From the IMG/VR virus record IMGVR_UViG_3300040801_001052, positions 1 to 27,675 of that record: a stretch of DNA of 27,675 bases. One strand, 5' to 3'. Within the stretch, counting starts at the first letter, position 1. Each line of letters opens with the position of its first letter. Positions 17,836 to 24,687 of this stretch are shown piece after piece. The position numbers and the translations under genes are program-made. Below the pieces are notes generated by a model. That model made no database searches. It was not told where the DNA came from and saw only the letters and a program-made list of their open reading frames with translations. The stretch comes from a virus.

Positions 17836-19022
17836 TAGTCCCTACCGATTGTCCATTGGAGCATCTTTTCATACCAATTGCTGATTTGTTCTTGTGGGCT
17901 ATATTCCGGGAAGTTGAAGTTTGTGCCTCCGCCGGTTGGGTAGCCATAATAGCCTCCGCCACCCGAATATCGTGGGTACTGAGCGTAGCCATAACCTCCG
18001 GGGCTTGCGGGGGGCGGTGGAGCCATCCCGATCTGACCGAATGGGCTATCCCGATATTCTTCCCAATCATAGAAATGATCGCCGTATTTCAGCCAGGGGT
18101 TTTCTTTGTTTGGTAAGAAATTTCCAACGTTGTATCCTGGGGGTGGCCCTGTCTGCGCTGCTGGTCTTGGGTCCCATCCAGCAAGACCTGGAATGCCCTT
18201 GGGCCTTGCTTCTTCGTAGGCTGCCGCATTGAACGGTATTTGATTTTCTGACCTCGCCTGACCGTATAGCTGCATTCCTGGCTGTTGCCAGCCTGTCCAG
18301 AAATCAATGCCTGGTTGCCTAAATCCAGGAATAGCATAAGACGCAAAAGGCACGCCAGATTGATCTTGGCCGTATACCTGCGGTGTTCGCAAGGATGGCA
18401 TAGTTGGTGCATTACGTCCGTAGATATCCTGCGCTGGCAGGTTCCAGCCAGCCATACCAGGCACACCCTGTTGTGGACCTTGCGTGGTCTCCTGTCCGGG
18501 TTGTGTTTGTTCTGGAAGGGAATATCCGGCCATGCCCTCTACACGCTCTCCGCCTCCACCCTGGAATAAATTTTGTATCCAGCTTGCGGGGGCCATCCGC
18601 TCTGCCGTGCGCTGTTGCTTGGCTTGTTCGAGGGCTTTGGCTTGTGCGGCTGCCTGCTCTGCCAATTGCTGCATCTTTCTTGCCTTGATTTGCGCTTGCC
18701 GTCTGGCTAACACCGCCTGCCTTTGCGCCTCCGCTCTTGCCTGTGCGCGTATCTGCGCGATCCTTGCCTCCGCTTCTGCTGCGGATTGTGCTGCGTTGTA
18801 GCGCCCTTCTTCCCTGGAGCGTGGCACTTCTGCCCTGCGAGCGGTAGAAGTGGGTTGGGTATTAAAGGCATTTTGCTTTGAAGATGACTTCCGAGCAGCG
18901 CTCCCTCCATACAGGTTATATGGATCGTAAACATTCCATGAGTACCTTGGTTTATAGGTCGTTCTGGACGCTCTGCCTCCGCCCCCGTCAATTTGTCTTG
19001 TTTCACCTCCGTAAACTGCCAT
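17835..19022 (-). CDS. low-complexity coiled-coil protein with GMAGW repeats
   Basis: A roughly 395-residue protein not matching a family I know. It has a Gly/Ser/Tyr-rich N terminus and an Ala/Arg/Gln-rich helix (about residues 75-142) that should form a coiled coil. Then come three near-repeats, GMAGYSLPEQ (164), GMAGWNLPAQ (191) and GLAGWDPRPA (280), and a Pro/Gly/Tyr-rich C terminus ending in a short helix (EQISNWYEKMLQW). Two ATGs lie in tandem; the second (19022) is taken because the GAGG ribosome site is 6 nt from it, against 3 nt for the first (19025). It sits between portal and the giant gene, so an internal or connector-linked virion protein, or a chaperone for the giant protein, is plausible but unproven. 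Confidence 0.6.
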   Translation of the reverse strand: MAVYGGETRQIDGGGGRASRTTYKPRYSWNVYDPYNLYGGSAARKSSSKQNAFNTQPTSTARRAEVPRSREEGRYNAAQSAAEAEARIAQIRAQARAEAQRQAVLARRQAQIKARKMQQLAEQAAAQAKALEQAKQQRTAERMAPASWIQNLFQGGGGERVEGMAGYSLPEQTQPGQETTQGPQQGVPGMAGWNLPAQDIYGRNAPTMPSLRTPQVYGQDQSGVPFASYAIPGFRQPGIDFWTGWQQPGMQLYGQARSENQIPFNAAAYEEARPKGIPGLAGWDPRPAAQTGPPPGYNVGNFLPNKENPWLKYGDHFYDWEEYRDSPFGQIGMAPPPPASPGGYGYAQYPRYSGGGGYYGYPTGGGTNFNFPEYSPQEQISNWYEKMLQWTIGRD

Positions 19023-19224
19023 CATTCACCTCGATTTCTTGTTGTTCCATCGGAAACATATCTGGTTCCATCATCTGCTGGCTTGGCGCTTGTGCCGATT
19101 TCTTTGCCAGACCGATGATCATTTCTCCTACGGGCTTATAAAAGCTGCCCATAAATTCGCTTTGCCATTCCGCAATTTTCATTTTTGCCGTTAGATATGC
19201 GTCAAGTGCATCTGTTATGTCCAT
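19003..19224 (-). CDS. small helical protein, unknown function
   Basis: A 73-residue protein, mainly helical, with a Met/Gln/Glu-rich tail (QQMMEPDMFPMEQQEIEV). No known family is recognised. AAGGTG lies 7-8 nt before the ATG. It overlaps the upstream Cys-rich gene by 10 bp and the downstream coiled-coil gene by 20 bp, which supports real translation by coupling within the portal operon. Confidence 0.6.
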   Translation of the reverse strand: MDITDALDAYLTAKMKIAEWQSEFMGSFYKPVGEMIIGLAKKSAQAPSQQMMEPDMFPMEQQEIEVNDGSLRR

Positions 19225-19403
19225 ATTTTATCACCTTCTTCTCTCATTGGGCAGGCACTATCCCTTTCGAGCATGGGATCACACTCCAATATCATATCGC
19301 CGGTCAGCCAGCACATCGGATGATCGCCTGATAGGTCAGAGAACGAGCAGTCAAGACAACTGATTGGCAATATGTCAACCTTAACACTGATTATCTGTGT
19401 CAC
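19215..19403 (-). CDS. small Cys-rich, probably zinc-binding protein
   Basis: A 62-residue protein with five cysteines (C16, C19, C31, C41, C51) in the order CLDCSF...HPMCWLTG...CDPM...ACPMRE. The spacing suggests a zinc or other metal site, as in many tiny phage proteins. The start is GTG at 19403, overlapping the portal stop as GTGA, with AAGGTG upstream. Nothing in the context gives a role beyond co-expression with portal. Confidence 0.6.
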   Translation of the reverse strand: MTQIISVKVDILPISCLDCSFSDLSGDHPMCWLTGDMILECDPMLERDSACPMREEGDKIWT

Positions 19404-21199
19404 ATCTCACCTTCCTGTAATGGCATGCCCTCGCCCGTGGGGGGTGCGGGTCGTGTTCCGGGTCTTTGCGCTGGCGTTAGTCCAGCCTGCGCCTGCATTG
19501 CCGATCCGGGAGATACCATCCCCCTCATCGGCGGTCCCTGTTGTGGCATACCTTGTGGCGGCATGCCCTCTGGCGGCATCTGCGCCCCCTGCTGTTGCCC
19601 CTGCTGCCTCATCGCTTCCTCTCGCATCATTTGCTCTCGCATAAAATTAGAGAGTATTCGCTCAAATTCCTGTGCGGAAGCCTGGTCATTCCAGATTTCC
19701 TTGTCCATCTCATCGGATTGCCCGATGTTGAGTATCTTTTCTCTTGCCCAACGGCGTGATGCCAGGCCTGCCTGCGTGACAAGGTGGGCGATATTTGCCT
19801 GGTTCATCTGGTCTTGCGGAAGATCGACTTCCAGACGAGATTCTATGATCAGGTCATCCGGTATTTCATCCGGGTCGAACTCCATAAATCCCTCTTTGGT
19901 TTTCAGTTTACGCTTTTTACCCTTATCTTTCATCAGGTAGAACATCGTTTCCATCGCCGATCCGATACCCCAACCGCCGCGCTTTTGCGGGGATACCAGT
20001 GGCAAGCGCCCAACCTGGTGCAGTAAGCTGACGGTTGAGAAGGCGGCATTAGCGCCAAGCCCTCCCATGCCGCCGAGCGCCTGGCGGAAGATGGTGCTTT
20101 CTTCAAACAGCCGGTCAGCGACCTGTAACCCTTGAAGCATATCCTTGTTGACCACATCCTTTTCAAGCATGCGGTATTGTTCGCCTGGCCGCAACTTGAT
20201 GACACCGCCGGGGATCGAGTAATCGACATCAAGCTCATCCTCGCCGATGGTTTGGTACAGGTAGGTTGGATTGGCAGCGAGATTGAACAGGTTGGTATAC
20301 ATGTAGGTAAGTTCAAGATTTTGCCGTTCCCACAAATCGCCTTTGAGGATGGTGTAGAGAAATGGCATTGCCTGGTATTCCCGCTCCGAGTCAATATACG
20401 ATCCCTCGCTGGTTTGAACGATGATGGGGATACAGGGCAGGTTGTGGTTTTCGTCAACGATGGGATCGCCGGCGATGATCGTTTCGCCCTCAGAGGCGGT
20501 TGAGGAAATCCACGCCATGTGTTTTTCGAGGTCCCAATAATCTGCGTACTGGACGATCTCATTCGGCGTATAGTTATCCAGGGAAAGAACTTTATTGACC
20601 ACATTTTCGCCAAACTGATCGATCACTTCTGCGATGGTCATCTGGACGGTGCGGTACAGAGAATTTAATCCAAACCGTCCCCATTCGGGGTACACGCCCT
20701 TGGGGTCCCAAGCTTCCACCAGGTAGGGGGTTGTATCCACGAGCCTTTGTATTTGTTGTTTTTGCGCTTTACTGGCTCCCTTTTTGTCAAACATTTTTTT
20801 CAAATCTTCGGTGTCGGTGATCGCCAGGCACATCATGCCGTAGCGCAATAAGCTTTCAATAGCAGGCTGTTCCAGGGGAACGCCGCGAAAGCGCCCGGAG
20901 TGATACCACACGGTCTTGCACAGCTTTTCGATCTTCTCGCTCGGCGCTTTAGCCTCTTTTTTGTTCTTGTCATAAGGCACGTTGAACAAGGGTTCGGTGC
21001 TGGTCATCAACCGGATAGCGCCAAGCAGCGCATTTCTGGCGCTTGGGGATGTCGTAAACTTAAATTCTCTGCCACTGGGCTTGTCGTCCCAGTCCATGAA
21101 GTACATTTTGTCAACATCTTCCATCATCTCTTTTTGGCTAGCATAGTCGTTTACGAGGTCCTGGGCGTGCTGCATAGCCTGTTCAATTGATTTGGCCAT
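19400..21199 (-). CDS. portal protein
   Basis: A 599-residue protein placed directly after terminase. It has an N-terminal helical region, a core with YFMDWDDKPSGREFKF and SPSARNALLGAIRLM near the start, a GMMCLAITDTEDL strand region, and a middle stretch (GVYPEWGRFGLNSLYRTVQM) like the wing/stem of portal rings. The C terminus is a long Gln/Pro/Met/Gly low-complexity tail (about residues 525-599, with repeated PPQGMPQQG-type units), expected to hang into the head or serve as a flexible tether. AAGGA lies 8 nt before the ATG, 2 bp after the terminase stop. Assignment rests on position, length and overall pattern rather than on a single catalytic motif. Confidence 0.8.
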   Translation of the reverse strand: MAKSIEQAMQHAQDLVNDYASQKEMMEDVDKMYFMDWDDKPSGREFKFTTSPSARNALLGAIRLMTSTEPLFNVPYDKNKKEAKAPSEKIEKLCKTVWYHSGRFRGVPLEQPAIESLLRYGMMCLAITDTEDLKKMFDKKGASKAQKQQIQRLVDTTPYLVEAWDPKGVYPEWGRFGLNSLYRTVQMTIAEVIDQFGENVVNKVLSLDNYTPNEIVQYADYWDLEKHMAWISSTASEGETIIAGDPIVDENHNLPCIPIIVQTSEGSYIDSEREYQAMPFLYTILKGDLWERQNLELTYMYTNLFNLAANPTYLYQTIGEDELDVDYSIPGGVIKLRPGEQYRMLEKDVVNKDMLQGLQVADRLFEESTIFRQALGGMGGLGANAAFSTVSLLHQVGRLPLVSPQKRGGWGIGSAMETMFYLMKDKGKKRKLKTKEGFMEFDPDEIPDDLIIESRLEVDLPQDQMNQANIAHLVTQAGLASRRWAREKILNIGQSDEMDKEIWNDQASAQEFERILSNFMREQMMREEAMRQQGQQQGAQMPPEGMPPQGMPQQGPPMRGMVSPGSAMQAQAGLTPAQRPGTRPAPPTGEGMPLQEGEM

Positions 21200-21201
21200 T
21201 G

Positions 21202-22035
21202 TTAAATTCCTTCCATTCCGATAAACGGATTTCTTACGATTTGTTTGTATTTTCTAAACTTATGCGTTACGGACGGTGCTGTATAGTTGCTGAGCGCATA
21301 ACACAGAGCGTCATAGGCATGATCCGATTGGTTTGGCAGCGGTCTTTCTGGATGATCCGGATCGGTCATCAAGCCTTCGATTTCTGCGATAAGATTTTTG
21401 CAGGTGCTAAAAATTTTCATTCCAGGTTGACCGTCATGGATATCGCCGAGCGCCTGCCGGATGCGCTGTGATTTTCTCTGCTGGTTGTTATCCGCTTTTG
21501 TTAATAATATTTGGTGTTCGATAAATACGTCATAAGTGCTTTTGGCGATGATGTCAACGCTGCGTTTGGTCCAGACGGACGGATCGGCAAAGGAGAATAT
21601 AAAGCGCTCGTTGCGCTGTGTGATATCGTTGATCATTTCCGCCTGTTGGGGATCGGTCAAGCCAGCTTCGTACATCTCGTTGTAGACAAACAGCCTGCCC
21701 GTGGAAGGCTCTTTGGCGATCCACAGCATGCAGGCGGGGGCAGCGAACCCCCAGTCATACCCTCGAAAGCGTGTCCAGGTGCGGGGGATGTCAAAGGGTT
21801 TGACCACATGGCGGTGATAGGCAAACTCTGAAAGAAATTGACCTGCGAACACGGACCAGTCGCCTTCGAGCAAGGCACGTGCCAGGTGTTCGCCCTGGGC
21901 ATACAGGCGTTCCCGGTAGCCGGGGTCACGTTCTTCCAGCAGGGGGTTATCCTCTAAAAACGCCGGCAGGAACACCGAATCAATCATGCGGTGTTCTGGG
22001 TTCTCAACGGTCTTGACTGCTGGCAATTCACTCAT
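21202..22035 (-). CDS. terminase large subunit, nuclease part (separate gene)
   Basis: A 277-residue protein carrying the RNase H-like nuclease half of a terminase. It has a short linker with DSVFLPAFLEDNPLL, GDWSVFAGQF, then D94 in RGYDWGFAAP, D151 in FADPSVW, and D242 in DHAYDALCYAL, the acidic triad that cuts concatemeric DNA during packaging. The ATG (22035) overlaps the stop of the ATPase gene as ATGAGTGA and has its own AAGGAT ribosome site 7 nt upstream. That supports a true two-gene split with coupled translation. A +1 frameshift or an assembly error would be the alternatives. The longer open frame up to 22200 is antecedent read-through in the ATPase coding region. Confidence 0.8.
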   Translation of the reverse strand: MSELPAVKTVENPEHRMIDSVFLPAFLEDNPLLEERDPGYRERLYAQGEHLARALLEGDWSVFAGQFLSEFAYHRHVVKPFDIPRTWTRFRGYDWGFAAPACMLWIAKEPSTGRLFVYNEMYEAGLTDPQQAEMINDITQRNERFIFSFADPSVWTKRSVDIIAKSTYDVFIEHQILLTKADNNQQRKSQRIRQALGDIHDGQPGMKIFSTCKNLIAEIEGLMTDPDHPERPLPNQSDHAYDALCYALSNYTAPSVTHKFRKYKQIVRNPFIGMEGI

Positions 22036-22771
22036 CAGCGCGATCCTTGATATCGTAAACCTTCTTGTACCACATGTGGCCCACGCCGCCGGGGTTAGTA
22101 GACATAATTGCAAAGGGTTTGGGTAATTTACTGTGACCGCTGATGCGGTTACGGGTGAGCAGGTAGCGGATGATGGACCAGGTGAAGTGAGTGGCCTCAT
22201 CGATCATCAAGATATCAAAGGCGGCTGACTGGTAATTGATCACATCGCTTTCAAACTGGCAGTGGCAGAAGCGCAATGCGGGTGCTGTGCCTTCGTTCCA
22301 ATCCTCATCGCCCTTATCGCCAAAGCGCCAGACGTGGGATGCCTTGTTATACTTGCCCCCGATTTTCGGAAAGAGGTACTGCGCCCTTTCGATAGGACCG
22401 TCCGATCCTTCCAGTTCTGTAAACTTACGCCTGAAATAACCGATCTTTACACCGGGGACCTGGTGGAGCGCAATCAGGGCTGCGCCGATCATGCCCTCTG
22501 TCTTTCCTCCGCCGGCAGCGCCTCCGTAGCCGATCAAGCCGCATACAGCGGGTTCTACCTCTTTACCATCCAGCGCCTTATGCAATCCACAAAGCTGTAA
22601 TAGATTTAGCTGCTTGGGCTGCGGTTGCCAGATATCACTCGGTATCTGTTTCGTCTGTTTCAGATACGTTTGTACTGTTTCCTGATCCCAGGTTGGCCAC
22701 AGGTCTGGCCTCCGCAACGATGGCGGCAGGTTCTTCTTCGTGGTTGGCTGTGAGGATTGAGAGAATGTCAA
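22028..22771 (-). CDS. terminase large subunit, ATPase part (separate gene)
   Basis: A 247-residue protein with the packaging ATPase half of a terminase. It has an adenine-binding W-Q-P-Q-P-K-Q motif (about residues 48-54), a Walker A YGGAAGGGKT (82-91), a Walker B FDILMIDE (185-192) and the coupling motif MSTNPGG (223-229). It stops at YDIKDRADE, just where the nuclease domain would begin. The start codon is TTG at 22771, supported by a strong AAGGAG 6 nt upstream inside the small-subunit gene, giving an unusually long 137-bp overlap with that gene. It pumps DNA into the procapsid through the portal encoded two genes downstream. Confidence 0.85.
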   Translation of the reverse strand: MTFSQSSQPTTKKNLPPSLRRPDLWPTWDQETVQTYLKQTKQIPSDIWQPQPKQLNLLQLCGLHKALDGKEVEPAVCGLIGYGGAAGGGKTEGMIGAALIALHQVPGVKIGYFRRKFTELEGSDGPIERAQYLFPKIGGKYNKASHVWRFGDKGDEDWNEGTAPALRFCHCQFESDVINYQSAAFDILMIDEATHFTWSIIRYLLTRNRISGHSKLPKPFAIMSTNPGGVGHMWYKKVYDIKDRADE

Positions 22772-23105
22772 GTCTTACTCCTTCCGTTTGGATACGGGCC
22801 TCTTTGAGCAGGTCGAGATATGTAAATCCGCTCACGTCCAGTTTACCATCTCTCTCAAATTCCCTGGCGGCTCGCTTGATCTGCCTCATGCGCTCCGCCC
22901 TGCTGGCAAGTCCGTATATCAGCGACAGGCGATCCACTTCTTCGGCAAAGTCCTCGTTTTGCGTCCAGCGGGTTATCGTGCTTGGGTGAACATCAACCTC
23001 CCTGGCGACCTCAGACTTGGCATAACCCTCTGCCAGCATTACCGCTGCGTGCGATTGTTGTTCAGACCAGACGATATTCTTTACGATTTTGCTTCCGCTT
23101 GCCAT
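22635..23105 (-). CDS. terminase small subunit
   Basis: A 156-residue protein with an N-terminal helix-turn-helix (about residues 15-50: AVMLAEGYAKSEVAREVDVHPSTITRW, written here as two helices around the V-H-P-S-T turn). A helical oligomerisation region follows, and the C terminus is disordered and acidic (SETDETDTE). This is the plan of phage DNA-recognition subunits that start packaging. It lies directly upstream of the large subunit. The ATG shares its A with the preceding TAA stop; AGAGGA gives the ribosome site. The last 137 bp also encode the start of the ATPase in another frame. Confidence 0.75.
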   Translation of the reverse strand: MASGSKIVKNIVWSEQQSHAAVMLAEGYAKSEVAREVDVHPSTITRWTQNEDFAEEVDRLSLIYGLASRAERMRQIKRAAREFERDGKLDVSGFTYLDLLKEARIQTEGVRLDILSILTANHEEEPAAIVAEARPVANLGSGNSTNVSETDETDTE

Positions 23106-23419
23106 TAGATGTCCTCTAACCTGGCCGGTGTGATGCCGGCGCTTTCAAGCTGCGACACCAGCCGCTTTGCCCATTTGCGATAGCGCACAATCTCGCTGGC
23201 TAACTCGCCTAGCTGCACGGCTGTGTCACGTTTGTATTCTTCAAGCTCTCTCTTGATCGCCCTGTTCTCGCATTCAAGATCACGAACCGTTTGAAAAAGC
23301 GATGCGATGGTGTCAGCGTCTACTTTGTTCTCGTCGTGGGTTTGCCGCTTGATTGAAAAGTACAGACTGACTGCGGATGCCAGAAACGCCAATACCATAA
23401 TTGCTTTGTCTACGGTCAT
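23105..23419 (-). CDS. membrane-anchored coiled-coil protein, spanin-like
   Basis: A 104-residue protein with one N-terminal transmembrane helix (about residues 5-22), then a charged heptad-rich coiled coil (about 35-90). This topology resembles inner-membrane spanins of the Rz type, which help break the outer membrane, though no outer-membrane partner lipoprotein was found. It stands between two likely holin-type membrane proteins and terminase. The ATG shares a base with the preceding stop; the ribosome site is weak, so coupling is likely. A packaging or membrane-tethering role is also possible. Confidence 0.45.
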   Translation of the reverse strand: MTVDKAIMVLAFLASAVSLYFSIKRQTHDENKVDADTIASLFQTVRDLECENRAIKRELEEYKRDTAVQLGELASEIVRYRKWAKRLVSQLESAGITPARLEDI

Positions 23420-23712
23420 TATTTCAGCCGCCTTAGTTCGTGAAGTGTCACAAATGCGCCGCTTGCGACAAGGGATATCGTGACCAGGATACCTGAGCGC
23501 ACAAAGATTTGATGGTCAGGAAACGACCAGCCAAATGAAGCACGAAGCAGAGAATAGGAATAATAAGCCGCCCAGTATAAGCCCATGATGCCAAGCCCGC
23601 ACTTGATCCAGCGCATACGGTAGCGTGACACCTGCTTAAACTCGGCATAAGCCATGAGCAAGCCAGCGATAACAATGGCTATTTTCTCTAGCTCGTAAAA
23701 CACGGTCCACAC
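23419..23712 (-). CDS. small membrane protein, possible holin or antiholin
   Basis: A 97-residue protein with three hydrophobic stretches (about residues 10-22, 38-58 and 70-90) separated by short basic loops, and a basic C terminus (HELRRLK). This fits a small three-pass holin-like protein but there is no family signature. The start is GTG at 23712, 4 bp after the stop of the preceding gene. Together with its two neighbours it forms a membrane-protein cluster at the head of the late operon. Confidence 0.45.
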   Translation of the reverse strand: MWTVFYELEKIAIVIAGLLMAYAEFKQVSRYRMRWIKCGLGIMGLYWAAYYSYSLLRASFGWSFPDHQIFVRSGILVTISLVASGAFVTLHELRRLK

Positions 23713-23716
23713 AGGA

Positions 23717-23905
23717 TCACTGCCTGCTCAAACCATCTTCAAGCGCCGTACCCATGATGTATGACACAAGAACGATCACCAATGCCAGGATTTGATCTTC
23801 TGCAATGGGGAAGTCCGGCACAAAAGCCTTGACGATCACCATCACCAAACCAACTATGGCTGCCCAAAATTTCCTCGATCCTAACAACAGTTTGAATTTA
23901 TCCAT
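23717..23905 (-). CDS. small holin-like protein
   Basis: A 62-residue protein beginning MDKFKLLLGSRKFW, with two hydrophobic helices (about residues 12-28 and 36-52) joined by a short Pro/Asp turn (FVPDFPIAED) and a polar C terminus. This is the plan of small two-pass phage holins. The ATG at 23905 is chosen because AAAGGA lies just upstream; a longer frame starting at 23977 would begin inside the leader hairpin. It is the first gene after the late promoter. Confidence 0.55.
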   Translation of the reverse strand: MDKFKLLLGSRKFWAAIVGLVMVIVKAFVPDFPIAEDQILALVIVLVSYIMGTALEDGLSRQ

Positions 23906-23935
23906 TATGCGTCCTTTCAATTGTGAATGATTGTC

Positions 23936-23975
23936 GTCCCCCGGCATGATGCAGTCACTCACCATACCAGGGGAC
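23936..23975 (-). ncRNA. 5'-leader hairpin of the late transcript
   Basis: On the minus strand the arms GTCCCCTGGTATGGTG (23975-23960) and CATCATGCCGGGGGAC (23951-23936) can pair over 16 positions, 13 Watson-Crick and 3 G-U, around an 8-nt loop (AGTGACTG). From the promoter at 23989-24017 the transcript would start near 23982, so the hairpin lies within the first 10 nt of the mRNA. This is typical of a 5' stability element, though a regulatory structure or protein-binding site is equally possible. It ends about 30 nt before the first start codon. No independent transcript is implied; the type is the nearest available. Confidence 0.65.
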
Positions 23976-23988
23976 ATACCTAGTTTTT

Positions 23989-24017
23989 ATTATATCATAC
24001 CTTTTTTACCTTTACAA
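23989..24017 (-). promoter_or_regulatory. main leftward (late) promoter
   Basis: On the minus strand TTGTAA (24017-24012), exactly 17 bp, then TATAAT (23994-23989) with an extended -10 TG one base before it. The -10 is a perfect consensus. It reads into the membrane-terminase-portal operon. The nearest GTAACG repeat starts 33 bp upstream of its -35, so a protein on the repeat array could readily act on it. Confidence 0.75.
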
Positions 24018-24049
24018 CATTTCCGATACCCTTCAACTTATTTTATCTT

Positions 24050-24120
24050 GTAACGTTTCTGTAACGTTTCGTTACGGAGTCTTGTAACGTTTTGGTAACG
24101 TTTCTGTAACGAATCGTTAC
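24050..24120. repeat. GTAACG repeat cluster A
   Basis: Five copies of the half-site GTAACG on the plus strand at 24050, 24061, 24084, 24095 and 24106, spaced 11, 23, 11 and 11 bp. There are two inverted copies (CGTTAC) at 24070 and 24115. The pairs form two 15-bp palindromes, GTAACGTTTCGTTAC (24061-24075) and GTAACGAATCGTTAC (24106-24120). The 11-bp step is close to one helical turn, so bound proteins would line up on one face. It fits an iteron or operator array. Confidence 0.9.
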
Positions 24121-24123
24121 GTA

Positions 24124-24174
24124 GATTAAGATATAGATATAGATAAGATAAGATAAGATATATAAATTAAAAAA
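24124..24174. repeat. AT-rich segment with AGATA repeats
   Basis: A stretch of over 80 percent A+T made of ATAGAT and AGATA units in tandem (24131-24160), then TATAAATTAAAAAA. It lies between the two GTAACG clusters, where a DNA-unwinding element would stand in an iteron origin. No ORF or promoter core on the usual spacing was seen. Confidence 0.7.
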
Positions 24175-24185
24175 GGGGATCATCA

Positions 24186-24218
24186 TTTATCGTTCATTCT
24201 ATGTTTTTATCGTTCATT
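24186..24218. repeat. TTTATCGTTCATT direct repeat
   Basis: Two identical 13-bp copies, at 24186-24198 and 24206-24218, 20 bp apart, between the AT-rich segment and cluster B. The spacing is near two helical turns. The CGTT core resembles part of the GTAACG half-site complement (CGTTAC); the second copy runs straight into ACGATTAGTGTAACG. Confidence 0.7.
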
Positions 24219-24227
24219 ACGATTAGT

Positions 24228-24321
24228 GTAACGTTTCTGTAACGTTTTGGTAACGTTTCGTTACATACCTGCGTAACGTTTCGTTACACTATCCTGTAAC
24301 GTTTCGTAACAAAAACGTTAC
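24228..24321. repeat. GTAACG repeat cluster B
   Basis: Five plus-strand GTAACG copies at 24228, 24239, 24250, 24273 and 24296 (steps 11, 11, 23 and 23 bp), a variant GTAACA at 24306, and inverted CGTTAC copies at 24259, 24282 and 24316. Two perfect 15-bp palindromes GTAACGTTTCGTTAC lie at 24250-24264 and 24273-24287, the same word as at 24061 in cluster A. The order TGTAACGTTTT then GGTAACGTTTC is also shared with cluster A (24083 and 24238), so one cluster probably arose by duplication of the other. Confidence 0.9.
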
Positions 24322-24687
24322 ATCATTTAGTTTTAATCTTAATAATCCGATACCTTTTTGTTTTATTTGACTGTGATATTTTAGAACTGGGAATTTTCAG
24401 ATGTTAAAAATTGGGGCGGTGGATGGAACCAACACATCAACCACAACCACAAACGACTATCCCCCCTACCCAACTACCACCTACCTCCGATATGCATATA
24501 TGTTCTCATCACACACGCTCACACCCAGGAAGGAAGGCATCACACCCACGCACGCACGCACGCAGCAGCAGCGCGCACACGGTCACGCATCCAGGAAGAA
24601 AACAGATCAAAAAATAGTTTATGAGAATAAGTATTTTCAAAAGCTATCATCAAACCATGCAATCCATCGCGCAAACTGCACGATCTA
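24322..24687. other. non-coding low-complexity stretch
   Basis: No credible gene is seen. An open frame from 24401 gives a Thr/His/Pro/Arg low-complexity product without a ribosome site and is taken as chance. The first part is AT-rich; 24420-24480 is C/A-rich and nearly free of G; 24548-24572 is a short tandem repeat. The stretch separates the repeat array from the early promoter. Confidence 0.6.
24548..24572. repeat. tandem microsatellite (ACGC)4(AGC)3
   Basis: Four ACGC units (24548-24563) run straight into three AGC units (24564-24572), then GCGCGCACAC. Simple repeats of this kind are uncommon in compact phage genomes and may vary in length between isolates. Confidence 0.8.

Noticed and set aside
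19933-20613. 226-codon open frame on the minus strand inside the portal gene
   Set aside because: It is a second frame of the portal coding sequence with Ser/Pro/Arg/Cys-rich, non-protein-like composition and no own ribosome site.
22036-22200. N-terminal extension of the terminase nuclease frame
   Set aside because: It reads the ATPase coding region in the wrong frame; the good ATG and ribosome site are at 22035 and 22043-22048.
24050-24321. CRISPR-like array
   Set aside because: The repeat is only 6-15 bp, steps are 11 or 23 bp and there are no unique spacers of normal length.
24367-24400. Second rightward promoter near TTGACT at 24367
   Set aside because: No acceptable -10 at 16-18 bp; the TATTTT-like run is too close.
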